Program-made: the position numbers and the translations under genes
Part shown: in pieces, positions 51,613 through 60,347 of the stretch
Layout of the letters: each line of letters opens with the position of its first letter
How positions within the stretch are numbered: the stretch's first letter is position 1
The notes under the pieces: generated by a model
What the model saw: the letters and a program-made list of their open reading frames with translations, nothing else
What the model was told of the DNA's origin: nothing
The model's database searches: none
NCBI GenBank assembly: GCA_027486555.1
Contig: JAIXOX010000128.1
Span: forward strand, 1 to 64,000
Origin: Comamonadaceae bacterium
GTDB taxonomy: Bacteria; Pseudomonadota; Gammaproteobacteria; Burkholderiales; Burkholderiaceae_C
DNA length: 64,000 nt
Direction of reading: 5' to 3'

Positions 51613-52617
51613 ATGATCCTCAAACCTTCACATTTTTCCTTGCCTTCTCGCCGCGGTGTTTTGGGTGCATTCGGCGCTGTGGGCCTGGCACTGACCCTGG
51701 GCGGCGGCACGGCCTGGGCCCAGTCCGCAGGCAACAACACCGTCAAGCTCATTGTGGGCTACGCCCCGGGCGGGCCGGTGGATTCATCGGCGCGCGTGTT
51801 TGCGCCGGTGCTCAGCCGCGAACTGGGCCAGCCCGTGATCGTGGAAAACAGGCCCGGCGCAGGCGGTGCGGTGGCAGGCAACACCGTGGTCAAGTCCGCG
51901 CCCAACAGCCTGGAAATTTTTTATGCCGCCAGCCCCACCATGACCATCAGCCCCCATGTGCTCAAAGCCATGGCTTTTGACCCGCTCAAGGACATGACCC
52001 CGCTGGCCACCATCCTCAGTTATGCCAACGTGCTGGTCATCAACCAGAACCAGCCCTTCAAAACCTTGCCCGAGTTGGTGGCCTTTGGCAAAGCCAACCC
52101 CGGCAAACTGGCTTACGGCTCGGCTGGCATGGGTGCATCCAACCACCTGAGCGGCGAGCTGTTTGCAAGGCGTGCAGGCATCACCATGACGCATGTGCCC
52201 TACAAGGGCAACGCCCCGGCCATGACCGACGTGATGGGCGGGCAGATCCAGATGATGTTTGACATCGTGGGCGGTGCCAAGTCGCACATCGACGGCGGCA
52301 AGGTGCGCCCCCTGGCCGTGACCTCCAAAGAGCGCAACCCGGCCCTGCCGCAGCTGCCCAGCATGAGCGAGTTGGGCGTGCGTGATTACGACGTGGGTGG
52401 TTGGTACGGCCTGTATGGCCCGCTGGGCATGAGCGCCGAGCTCAGCCAGAAGATCACGGCCGCCACGGCGCGCGCCTTGCAAGACCCCGAGCTGAACAAG
52501 CGCTGGGTGGACCAGGGTTACGTGATTTGGAATGCCAAGCCCGCCGACATGGCCGAGCGCATGCGCCGAGAACACGCGCTGTGGGCCGAAGTCACCAAAG
52601 GCATGACGTTCGAATAA
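51613..52617 (+). CDS. Bug/TctC-type periplasmic solute receptor
   Basis: This 334-residue receptor has a signal peptide (RRGVLGAFGAVGLALTLGGG, cleaved near AWAQS). Family segments are LIVGYAPGGPVDSSARVFAP and VIVENRPGAGGAVAGNTVV. It follows the preceding Bug gene closely but is clearly divergent from it, so the two probably bind different ligands. The ligase gene starts 3 bp after its stop, which suggests that the ligand is activated to a CoA ester after uptake. Confidence 0.92.
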   Translation: MILKPSHFSLPSRRGVLGAFGAVGLALTLGGGTAWAQSAGNNTVKLIVGYAPGGPVDSSARVFAPVLSRELGQPVIVENRPGAGGAVAGNTVVKSAPNSLEIFYAASPTMTISPHVLKAMAFDPLKDMTPLATILSYANVLVINQNQPFKTLPELVAFGKANPGKLAYGSAGMGASNHLSGELFARRAGITMTHVPYKGNAPAMTDVMGGQIQMMFDIVGGAKSHIDGGKVRPLAVTSKERNPALPQLPSMSELGVRDYDVGGWYGLYGPLGMSAELSQKITAATARALQDPELNKRWVDQGYVIWNAKPADMAERMRREHALWAEVTKGMTFE

Positions 52618-52620
52618 AAC

Positions 52621-54162
52621 ATGTCTTTGCACCAGACCTCACCCCGCCCCCACACCCGCACCCATACGCGCATTCACCACCTCTTTGACGAGCGCGCTGC
52701 GCAGGCACCCGGGCACCCCTTTCTTTTCATGCCCGATCGGGTGATGACCTTGGGTGAACTGGCGGTGCAGGTGGATGCGCTCGAAGCCGAGCTGCGTGAA
52801 TCCGGGGTGCGCCTGGGCGACCGCGTGCTGGTGGCGGCCGAAAACTGCCCCGAGCATGTGGCGCTGGTGCTGGCCTGCAGCCGCGTGGGGGCCTGGGCCT
52901 GCGGGGTCAATGCGCGCATGACCGCGTCCGAACTTGCGGGCTTTGCCGCCAAGGCCGACGCCCGCGTGCTGTATTTCACGGTGGGGGTGTCGCCAGCCGC
53001 GCGCCAGCATGCGCAGCATTACGACACGCGAGAGAGCGCTTTGCCTGCGCTGCGCCGTACGCTGGCTGAGCCCCAAGCCACTGCGCAAACGGGTGACCTG
53101 GCCGAGCGCGTGGCCGCCATCATCTTCACCTCGGGCACCACGGGACAACCCAAAGGCGTGATGCTCACGCACGCTGGGCTGTTGCAGTTTGGCAAGATTT
53201 CGGCACAGTCGCGCCAGCTGGTGCCTGCCGACCGCTCGTACGCTTATCTGCCGATGACGCACATCTTCGGTCTGGGCACGGTGCTCATGGCCTCGCTGCA
53301 TGCAGGCGCTGGCTTGCTCATGCGCAGCCAGTTTGACCCGGCCGACGTGTTTGACACGCTGGCCCACCAAGGCCTGACGCAACTGCAAGGCCCGCCCGCC
53401 ATGTTCACCCGCTTGCTGGCTTGGCTCGATGCCCAGGGCATTGAACACCCCGCCGCGCCTGAGCTGCGCTATGTGTACACCGGCGCTGCGCCGCTGGACC
53501 TGAGCGTGAAAAAAGCCATCGAGGTGCGCTTCAAGCACCCCTTGCACCATGGTTATGGTCTGTCGGAATACGCAGGCGCATTGACCCTGTGCCGCCGGGG
53601 CGAGTGGCGTGACGACACCAGCGCCGGTTATTTGGTCGAAGGTGCTGAGCTGCGCATCATCGGCCCAGATGGGCAAGACCTGCCCGCAGGCGAGACCGGC
53701 GAAATCTGGATGCGCGGCGTGGGCCTGATGCCGGGTTACTTTCGCGACCCCGAAATCACCGCGCAGGTCATCAAGCCCGGCGGCTGGTACGCCAGCGGCG
53801 ACCTGGGCCGACAAGAGGCCGATGGCGCTTTGCAGGTGGTGGGGCGTCTCAAGGAAATGATCATCCGCTCCGGCTTCAATGTGTACCCCGGAGAGGTCGA
53901 AGCTGTTTTCCTGGCCTGGCCCGGTGTGCAGCGCGCGGCCGTGGCTGGACGCAAGACGGCCGACGGCAACGAAGACATCCTGGCCTTCATCGAAGCCAAG
54001 CCCGGCGTGACTCTTGACCTGCAGGCCTTGAAGACCCACGCACACGAACACCTCTCGCCCTACAAACGCCCATCGGTGGTGGTGCAGGTGCCCGAAATGC
54101 CCATGACCCTGAGCGGCAAAGTGCTCAAGCGCGAACTGGTGGAGCAGTACAGCCAGGCGTGA
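52621..54162 (+). CDS. Acyl-CoA ligase (AMP-forming) 3
   Basis: This 513-residue ANL-family ligase has A3 IIFTSGTTGQPKGVMLTHAG, the conserved GYGLSEYAG, hinge VGRLKEMIIRSGFNVYPGEVE and C-terminal MTLSGKVLKRELV with the catalytic lysine. It starts 3 bp after a Bug receptor gene. It may activate the receptor's ligand, but the substrate cannot be read from the sequence. After its stop a repeat pair separates it from the itaconate-type genes. Confidence 0.9.
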   Translation: MSLHQTSPRPHTRTHTRIHHLFDERAAQAPGHPFLFMPDRVMTLGELAVQVDALEAELRESGVRLGDRVLVAAENCPEHVALVLACSRVGAWACGVNARMTASELAGFAAKADARVLYFTVGVSPAARQHAQHYDTRESALPALRRTLAEPQATAQTGDLAERVAAIIFTSGTTGQPKGVMLTHAGLLQFGKISAQSRQLVPADRSYAYLPMTHIFGLGTVLMASLHAGAGLLMRSQFDPADVFDTLAHQGLTQLQGPPAMFTRLLAWLDAQGIEHPAAPELRYVYTGAAPLDLSVKKAIEVRFKHPLHHGYGLSEYAGALTLCRRGEWRDDTSAGYLVEGAELRIIGPDGQDLPAGETGEIWMRGVGLMPGYFRDPEITAQVIKPGGWYASGDLGRQEADGALQVVGRLKEMIIRSGFNVYPGEVEAVFLAWPGVQRAAVAGRKTADGNEDILAFIEAKPGVTLDLQALKTHAHEHLSPYKRPSVVVQVPEMPMTLSGKVLKRELVEQYSQA

Positions 54163-54195
54163 AACCCCAGCCAAGGTCGCGCCCCTTCATCCCCT

Positions 54196-54357
54196 TGTAG
54201 GGGCGGCGCCCCCGCCGCGATGCGCCTGCGCAAACCACCAACCATCGCCCCGAGGGCGGGGCTCCCACAACGAAACATCCCCTTGTAGGAGCGGTGCCCT
54301 CGCCGCGATGCACCCGCGCAAACCACCAAGAATCGCCCCGAGGGCGCGTCTCCCACA
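54196..54357. repeat. Tandem pair of REP-like elements (family A)
   Basis: Two units begin at 54196 and 54284, a period of 88 bp, each with both hairpin arms. They separate the third ligase gene from the itaconate-type cluster. Confidence 0.87.
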
Positions 54358-54441
54358 GCGAGATGCCCCCTTCACGTTCGCCAAAGATGGTCTTCCACAA
54401 AGACAGACCAGTGCAGCCCTGAACTCAGCGAAGATACGACC

Positions 54442-55323
54442 ATGAACGCACCCACCACCCTTGATGCCGCCCAGGTCGCGCACCTGCGCAGCTGGGAAGG
54501 CCGTAGCGAAACGCTCACCGACGAGATCGTGGCCGCCCCGCTGCGTGGCCAAAGCGCTCTGCTCGACCGTGATGACACACGCCAAACCGCAGGCAGCGAA
54601 GTGCCGCCACTGTGGCACTGGCTGTACTTTTTGCCGCAGGCCCCGCAAAGCCAGATCGGGCCCGATGGTCACCCTTTGCGCGGTGGCTTTTTGCCGCCCG
54701 TGCCGCTGCCTCGTCGCATGTGGGCCGGTGGCCGCTTGCAGTGGCAAACCAATAATCTATTACGCGTGGGTGACGCTGCACAAAAGCATTCGCGCATCGC
54801 CTCGGTCAAACACAAGGCGGGCCGCACCGGCGACCTGCTGTTTGTCGAAGTCGAGCATGCTTTCAGCAACGCCCAGGGCCTGTGCCTGACCGAAACACAC
54901 GACATCGTGTACCGCGCAGCGGCAGTGCCCGGCGCACCCGAAGTGCCACCCACCGCGGCCGAAACCGGCGCGCCTTGGCAACGCGAGTTTGTGCCCGACC
55001 CGGTGTCGCTGTTTCGTTATTCGGCGCTCACCTTCAACGGCCACCGCATCCATTACGACCGCAGCTACGTGACGCAAGAAGAAGGCTACCCCGGCCTGAT
55101 CGTGCACGGCCCGCTGATCGCCACCTTGTTGGTGGACCTGGTGCGCAGGCAAGTGCCCGGCGCGCGCCTGGCCTCGTTCCAGTTCCGCGCGGTGCGACCC
55201 ACTTTTGACCTGCACCCCTTCCGCCTGAATGGCCGGCCGTCTGCCGACGGCAAAACCATTGACCTTTGGGCCAGCGACCACGAAGGCTGGCTCACCATGC
55301 AAGCGCAAGCCACTTTGGCCTGA
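54442..55323 (+). CDS. ich: Itaconyl-CoA hydratase-like MaoC protein
   Basis: This 293-residue double hot-dog protein has FFLPPVPLPRRMWAGG-type middle segments (here GGFLPPVPLPRRMWAGGRLQ) and the second-half motif YSALTFNGHRIHYDRSYVTQ, then EGYPGLIVHGPL. This matches the itaconyl-CoA/mesaconyl-CoA hydratase family (Ich in Pseudomonas), which hydrates itaconyl-CoA to citramalyl-CoA. The order of the next genes (acyl-CoA dehydrogenase, CoA-transferase, PrpD-like, lyase, LysR) supports that assignment. A mesaconyl-C4-CoA hydratase is the alternative. Confidence 0.8.
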   Translation: MNAPTTLDAAQVAHLRSWEGRSETLTDEIVAAPLRGQSALLDRDDTRQTAGSEVPPLWHWLYFLPQAPQSQIGPDGHPLRGGFLPPVPLPRRMWAGGRLQWQTNNLLRVGDAAQKHSRIASVKHKAGRTGDLLFVEVEHAFSNAQGLCLTETHDIVYRAAAVPGAPEVPPTAAETGAPWQREFVPDPVSLFRYSALTFNGHRIHYDRSYVTQEEGYPGLIVHGPLIATLLVDLVRRQVPGARLASFQFRAVRPTFDLHPFRLNGRPSADGKTIDLWASDHEGWLTMQAQATLA

Positions 55324-55361
55324 CGTTTTTTGAACTGAATTTATTTACCGATACCACCACC

Positions 55362-56522
55362 ATGCAAACCTCACCCGACCAGTACCAAGACATCCGCGAC
55401 GCCGTGCGCGCCCTGTGCGCCCAGTTCCCTGACGAGTACCACCGCAAGGTCGACGAAAAACGCGGCTACCCCGAAGAGTTTGTCGACGCCCTGACCAAAG
55501 CCGGCTGGATGGCCGCGTTGATTCCGCAGGAATACGGCGGCTCTGGCCTGACCATGGCCGAGGCTTCGGTGATCATGGAAGAGATCAACCGCTCGGGCGG
55601 CAACTCCGGCGCGTGCCACGGCCAGATGTACGTGATGAATTCCATCGTGCGCAGCGGCTCTGAAGCGCAGAAAAACACGCTCTTGCCCAAGATCGCTACC
55701 GGCGAGTTGCGCATCCAGTCCATGGGCGTGACCGAGCCCACCACGGGTTCGGACACCACCAAGCTCAAAACCACCGCCGTCAAGAAAGACGGCCGCTGGG
55801 TCATCAACGGCCAAAAGGTCTGGATCTCGCGCATCCAGCACAGCGACCTGATGATTTTGTTGGCCCGCACCACGCCTGCCGACCAGGTGACCAAGCGCTC
55901 TGAAGGCCTGTCGTGCTTCTTGATTGATTTGAAGCAGGCCATCGGCAACGGCCTGACCGTGCGGCCGATTTTGAACATGGTCAACCACGAGACCAACGAG
56001 CTGTTTTTTGACAATCTGGAGATCCCCGAAGACGCGCTCTTGGGCGAAGAGGGCAAGGGTTTCAAGACCTTGCTCGACGGCCTGAACGCCGAGCGCGTGC
56101 TCATCGCCGCCGAGTGCATTGGCGACGGCTACTGGTTCATCGACCGCGCCACCCAATACGCCAAGGACCGCGTGGTCTTTGGCCGCCCGATTGGCCAAAA
56201 CCAGGGCGTGCAGTTCCCGATTGCCGACGCCTTCATTGAGCTGGAAGCGGCCAACCTGATGCGCTGGAAGGCCTGCGAAAAAATCGACGCCATGCAAAAC
56301 GCCGGGGCCGAAGCCAACATGGCCAAGTACCTCGCGGCCAAGGCCAGCTGGGAAGCGGCCAACGTCTGCCTGCAAACGCACGGCGGCTTTGGCTTTGCAT
56401 GCGAATACGACATCGAGCGCAAGTTCCGCGAAACCCGCCTGTACCAGGTCGCGCCGGTCTCGACCAACATGATCTTCAGCTACGTGGCCGAGCACATCCT
56501 CGGGCTGCCACGTTCGTTCTGA
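55362..56522 (+). CDS. Acyl-CoA dehydrogenase of the itaconate-type cluster
   Basis: This 386-residue flavoprotein has SMGVTEPTTGSDTTKLKTTA and VWISRIQHSDLMILL. The C-terminal YEG Glu is Gln here (LYQVAPVSTN), and helix G carries NAERVLIAAE, the long-chain/isovaleryl-type base position. The start at 55362 is preferred to the overlapping frame at 55266. An acyl-CoA dehydrogenase occupies the same place in the P. aeruginosa itaconate cluster, where its exact step is not established as far as I know. A C5 branched dicarboxylyl-CoA is a plausible substrate. Confidence 0.88.
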   Translation: MQTSPDQYQDIRDAVRALCAQFPDEYHRKVDEKRGYPEEFVDALTKAGWMAALIPQEYGGSGLTMAEASVIMEEINRSGGNSGACHGQMYVMNSIVRSGSEAQKNTLLPKIATGELRIQSMGVTEPTTGSDTTKLKTTAVKKDGRWVINGQKVWISRIQHSDLMILLARTTPADQVTKRSEGLSCFLIDLKQAIGNGLTVRPILNMVNHETNELFFDNLEIPEDALLGEEGKGFKTLLDGLNAERVLIAAECIGDGYWFIDRATQYAKDRVVFGRPIGQNQGVQFPIADAFIELEAANLMRWKACEKIDAMQNAGAEANMAKYLAAKASWEAANVCLQTHGGFGFACEYDIERKFRETRLYQVAPVSTNMIFSYVAEHILGLPRSF

Positions 56523-56540
56523 TGCTCATCGTGCATTCAC

Positions 56541-56655
56541 AGACCACCTCCCATCGCCCCGAGGGCGGGGCTCCTACAAAAGGCGTGCCCCTCCCCTGTG
56601 GGAGCGGCGCCCTCGCCGCGATGAACGCTTTGCACACCACTACCCATCGTCCCAT
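56541..56655. repeat. REP-like element arms (family A, partial)
   Basis: A right arm (CGCCCCGAGGGCGGGGCTCC) is followed 37 bp later by a left arm (GTGGGAGCGGCGCCCTCGCC) and the beginning of another right arm. This is what would remain if one and a half tandem units were trimmed. It fills the gap before the CoA-transferase gene. Confidence 0.8.
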
Positions 56656-56673
56656 CTCCATCAGGAGCACAAG

Positions 56674-57855
56674 ATGACAAGACCTTTGGACGGCATCACC
56701 GTCGTCTCACTCGAACACGCGATTGCCGCGCCGTTTTGCACGCGGCAATTGGCCGACTTGGGCGCTCGCGTCATCAAGGTTGAACGCCCCGGCTCGGGCG
56801 ACTTTGCCCGTGCCTACGACACGCGGGTGCGCGGCCAGGCCTCGCACTTTGTGTGGACCAATCGCTCCAAAGAAAGCCTGACGCTTGACCTGAAAAACCC
56901 GGACGCCATGGCCGTGCTGCGCGACCTGCTCAAGGGCGCCGACGTGCTGGTGCAGAACCTCGCGCCCGGTGCGGCCGCGCGCATGGGTCTGTCGTTTGAA
57001 GCCCTCAGCGCCACGCACCCCAAGCTCATTGTTTGCGACATCTCGGGCTATGGCGAAGACGGCCCCTACCGCGACAAGAAAGCCTATGACCTCTTGATCC
57101 AGAGCGAAGCGGGTCTGCTGTCGATCACCGGCACGCCCGACGCGCCGTCCAAGGCGGGCAATTCGATGGCCGACATCGCGGCCGGCATGTACGCCTACAC
57201 CAACATCCTCTCGGCCCTGCTCTTGCGCGGCAAGACCGGCCAAGGCAGCCACATCGACGTGTCCATGCTCGAAGCGCTGGGTGAGTGGATGGGCTACCCG
57301 CTGTACTACGCCTACGAAGGCGCTGCGCCGCCACCGCGCACCGCTGCCTCGCATGCCAGCATCTACCCCTATGGTCCGTTTGCGGCGGGCGACGGCGGCA
57401 CGGTGATGCTGGGCTTGCAAAACGAACGCGAGTGGAAAGTATTTTGCGAAGTGGTGCTGAGCGATGCGGCCTTGGCCACCGATGCGCGCTTTTGCACCAA
57501 CGCCTTGCGCAACACGAACCGCGCCGAGCTGCAGCAATTGATTTTGGTCGTGTTCGCGGGCATGACCACGGCCGAGGTCGAGGCGCGCTTAGACCAAGCG
57601 CAAATCGCCAACGCCCGCATGAACGACATGGCGGGTGTGTGGGCGCACCCGCAGCTGAAGGCTCGCCAACGCTGGCAACAGGTGGGCTCGCCCGCAGGAG
57701 ACATCCCGGCTCTGCTGCCGCCCGGACGCAACAACCGATACGACTACCGCATGGACCCCGTGCCCGCCGTGGGCGAGCACACCGAAGCGATCTTGCGCGA
57801 GCTGGGCCTGGATGACGCGGCGGTGCAAGCCTTGCGGAATAAGCAGGCCATTTGA
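56674..57855 (+). CDS. ict: Class III CoA-transferase, itaconate CoA-transferase-like
   Basis: This 393-residue CaiB/BaiF enzyme has the catalytic Asp D167 in NSMADIAAGMYA and SEAGLLSITGTPDAP before it. It lacks the GHDLNY motif of the racemase-like protein at 32144, so true CoA transfer is expected. By homology and context it should move CoA from succinyl-CoA to itaconate (Ict), with mesaconate or citramalate as alternatives. It is followed by a reversed family A repeat and a PrpD-like gene. Confidence 0.8.
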   Translation: MTRPLDGITVVSLEHAIAAPFCTRQLADLGARVIKVERPGSGDFARAYDTRVRGQASHFVWTNRSKESLTLDLKNPDAMAVLRDLLKGADVLVQNLAPGAAARMGLSFEALSATHPKLIVCDISGYGEDGPYRDKKAYDLLIQSEAGLLSITGTPDAPSKAGNSMADIAAGMYAYTNILSALLLRGKTGQGSHIDVSMLEALGEWMGYPLYYAYEGAAPPPRTAASHASIYPYGPFAAGDGGTVMLGLQNEREWKVFCEVVLSDAALATDARFCTNALRNTNRAELQQLILVVFAGMTTAEVEARLDQAQIANARMNDMAGVWAHPQLKARQRWQQVGSPAGDIPALLPPGRNNRYDYRMDPVPAVGEHTEAILRELGLDDAAVQALRNKQAI

Positions 57856-57865
57856 ATGGCGAATT

Positions 57866-57940
57866 TGTAGGAGCCCCGCCCTCGGGGCGATGGGCAGTGG
57901 TCTGCAAAAGGCCCATCGCGGCGAGGACGCCGCTCCCACA
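57866..57940. repeat. Single REP-like element (family A, reversed)
   Basis: The element begins TGTAGGAGCCCCGCCCTCGG and ends GAGGACGCCGCTCCCACA, the reverse orientation, as at 44569. It lies between the ict-like and PrpD-like genes inside an otherwise tight cluster. Confidence 0.83.
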
Positions 57941-57995
57941 GAATTCACCACCCCCACAGAAGTACAGAAGAATTGAACCCACACAAGGAGAGAAC

Positions 57996-59348
57996 ATGAC
58001 ATCCAACACCGCCCAACTCGCAGCCTTCGCATCCGCGCTGCGCTTCGAAGACATCCCCGCGCCCGTCGTCCGCAAGATCGAAGACCTGCTGGTCGACTGG
58101 TTTGGCTCGGCCGTGGCCGGGCACGGCACGCGCCCGGTGGAAAGCATCACCCGCTTTGCGCAAGCCATGGGTCCCGCCCAAGGCCCTTCCGAAGTCATCA
58201 TCAACGGCGCACGCACCACGCCGTACTTGGCCGCCATGGCCAACGCCGCCGCCTCGCATGTGGCCGAGCAAGACGATGTGCACAACGGCTCGGTGTTCCA
58301 CCCGGCCACTGTGGTGTTTCCGCCCGCCGTGGCGGTCGCCCAAGCCTTGGGCGCAAGCGGCCAGCAGCTGTTGGCCGCTTCGGTGGTGGGCTACGAAGTG
58401 GGCATCCGTGTGGGTGAGTTTTTGGGGCGCTCGCACTACCGCGTGTTCCACACCACCGGCACCGCAGGCACGCTGGCTGCGGCCGCCGCTGTGGGCCACT
58501 TGTTGGGCCTGAACGCGCAGCAGATGCTGCACGCGCTGGGCTCGGCCGGCACGCAGTCAGCGGGCTTGTGGGAGTTCTTGCGCACCGCCGCCGACAGCAA
58601 GCAACTGCACACCGCGCATGCCGCCGCTGCAGGCCTCATTTCGGCCTACTTGGCCCAAGACGGCTTCACGGGTGCAGCCGACATTTTGGAAGGCCCACAA
58701 GGCATGGCCGCTGGCATGTCGAGCGACGCCGATCCGAGCCGCTTGGTGGATGGTCTGGGCACGCGCTGGGCCACGGCCGAGACCTCGTTCAAGTACCACG
58801 CCAGCTGCCGCCACACGCACCCGGCGGCCGATGCGCTGCTGCACGTCATGCAGACGAATGACCTGAAACTTGATGACCTGGCCAAGGTCGTCACGCATGT
58901 GCACCAAGGTGCGATCGACGTGCTGGGTCCGGTGGTGCAGCCCACCACGGTGCACCAGAGCAAGTTTTCCATGGGCACGGTGTTGGCGCTGGTGGCGCAG
59001 CACGGTCACGCGGGCTTGACTGAATTCGACCGCGACTTCTTGAGCCAGCAGACGCAGGCCCTGCGCGACAAGGTGAGCATGGAACTCGACGCCGAGGTGG
59101 ACGGCGCTTATCCCAAGCGCTGGATCGGCAAGGTCACCGTCACCACCACAGACGGGCGTGTGCTGCACGGCCGTGTGGACGAGCCCAAGGGCGACCCGGG
59201 CAACACGCTTTCGCGTCAAGAGATCACCGACAAAGCCCTGCGCCTGGCCGCCTTCAGCGGCGGTGCCACGCCCGAAGCCATGCGCCAAAGCGTGGATGCG
59301 CTCTGGCAAGTGGCCACTTGGCCCAAGGTCGGCGCGCTGCTGTCATGA
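57996..59348 (+). CDS. MmgE/PrpD-family protein
   Basis: This 450-residue MmgE/PrpD-superfamily protein shows the segments EDLLVDWFGSAVAGHGTRPV, AAASHVAEQDDVHNGSVFHP and FKYHASCRHTHPAADALL. The superfamily includes 2-methylcitrate dehydratase and cis-aconitate (itaconate-forming) decarboxylase. A PrpD-like gene sits in the itaconate cluster of P. aeruginosa too; its exact step is uncertain, and substrate isomerisation or dehydration is possible. The start at 57996 follows AAGGAGAG. Its stop overlaps the lyase start (ATGA). Confidence 0.87.
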   Translation: MTSNTAQLAAFASALRFEDIPAPVVRKIEDLLVDWFGSAVAGHGTRPVESITRFAQAMGPAQGPSEVIINGARTTPYLAAMANAAASHVAEQDDVHNGSVFHPATVVFPPAVAVAQALGASGQQLLAASVVGYEVGIRVGEFLGRSHYRVFHTTGTAGTLAAAAAVGHLLGLNAQQMLHALGSAGTQSAGLWEFLRTAADSKQLHTAHAAAAGLISAYLAQDGFTGAADILEGPQGMAAGMSSDADPSRLVDGLGTRWATAETSFKYHASCRHTHPAADALLHVMQTNDLKLDDLAKVVTHVHQGAIDVLGPVVQPTTVHQSKFSMGTVLALVAQHGHAGLTEFDRDFLSQQTQALRDKVSMELDAEVDGAYPKRWIGKVTVTTTDGRVLHGRVDEPKGDPGNTLSRQEITDKALRLAAFSGGATPEAMRQSVDALWQVATWPKVGALLS

Positions 59349-60220
59349 GTGGGCTGATGCACTCGCAGTCTGCATCGCCTGCTCAGCCCTTGCCGACATC
59401 CCAGCTGGCGCAGGCGCGCAGCTTTTTGTTTGTGCCCGGCAACCGCCCCGAGCGCTTTGCCAAGGCCCTGGCCAGCGGTGCGGATGCGGTCATCATCGAC
59501 CTGGAAGACGCGGTGCCGCTGGACGCCAAAGACGCTGCACGCACCGCGCTGGCGCAGGCCTGGCCAGACTTTGACGCTGACCAACGCGTACGACTTTTGG
59601 TGCGCGTGAACCCCGCAGGCACCCCCTGGCACGAGGCCGACTTGGCCGCGCTGTGCCACTTGCCCGGCTTGGGCGCGCTCATGCTGCCCAAAGCCGAAAA
59701 CCCGCAGCAGCTTGAATACGCCTTCACCGCCTGCCGTGTGCCGGTGCTGCCCTTGATTGAAAGCGCCGAAGGTGTGGGGCAAATGGAGCCCATCGCCCGC
59801 GCCCCGGGTGTTTTGCGCTTGGGCTTGGGCCACATCGACCTGCAGGCCGATTTGCGCATCGTCTGCGGACCTGACGAAGCCGAACTTGCCCCCATCCGGC
59901 TGGCCATGGTGGTGGCTTCGCGCCGGGCCCATTTGCCCGCCCCGGTGGACGGCGTGACCACGGCCACGACCGACGCCGATGTGTTGGCCCGCGACGCCCA
60001 GCGCAGCCGCCGCTTTGGCTTTGGCGCCAAGCTGTGCATCCACCCCGCGCAGGTGGCGGGCGTGCACCAGGCCCTGGCCCCGACCGAGGCCGAACGCGCC
60101 TGGGCCGAACGCGTGCTGGCCGCTGAAGCACAGGCCCATGGCGGCGCGTTCAGTGTGGACGGCAAGATGGTCGACCCACCGGTTCTGCTGCTGGCGCGTC
60201 AGATTTTGCTGACCGCGTAG
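59345..60220 (+). CDS. ccl: CitE-like CoA-ester lyase, citramalyl-CoA lyase type
   Basis: This 291-residue HpcH/HpaI-fold lyase has RSFLFVPGNRPERFAKALAS, VIIDLEDAVPLDAKD and the Glu/Asp metal-ligand region LIESAEGVGQM, with CIHPAQ near the C-terminus. In the itaconate pathway the equivalent enzyme (Ccl) splits citramalyl-CoA into acetyl-CoA and pyruvate. Other CitE-like members split malyl-CoA types, so context carries much of the specific call. It starts in an ATGA overlap with the PrpD-like gene. Confidence 0.82.
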   Translation: MSGLMHSQSASPAQPLPTSQLAQARSFLFVPGNRPERFAKALASGADAVIIDLEDAVPLDAKDAARTALAQAWPDFDADQRVRLLVRVNPAGTPWHEADLAALCHLPGLGALMLPKAENPQQLEYAFTACRVPVLPLIESAEGVGQMEPIARAPGVLRLGLGHIDLQADLRIVCGPDEAELAPIRLAMVVASRRAHLPAPVDGVTTATTDADVLARDAQRSRRFGFGAKLCIHPAQVAGVHQALAPTEAERAWAERVLAAEAQAHGGAFSVDGKMVDPPVLLLARQILLTA

Positions 60221-60347
60221 GCACCCACCTTGTGTGCGATGGGCGTGGCACACGCCTTTTTAAAAACCATCGCGCACGGGGTGCGCTCCTACCCAAAACC
60301 CCTTCCGCGCCGCCGCTGACCCTCGGCTCGCTGTCACAATCCCCCCC

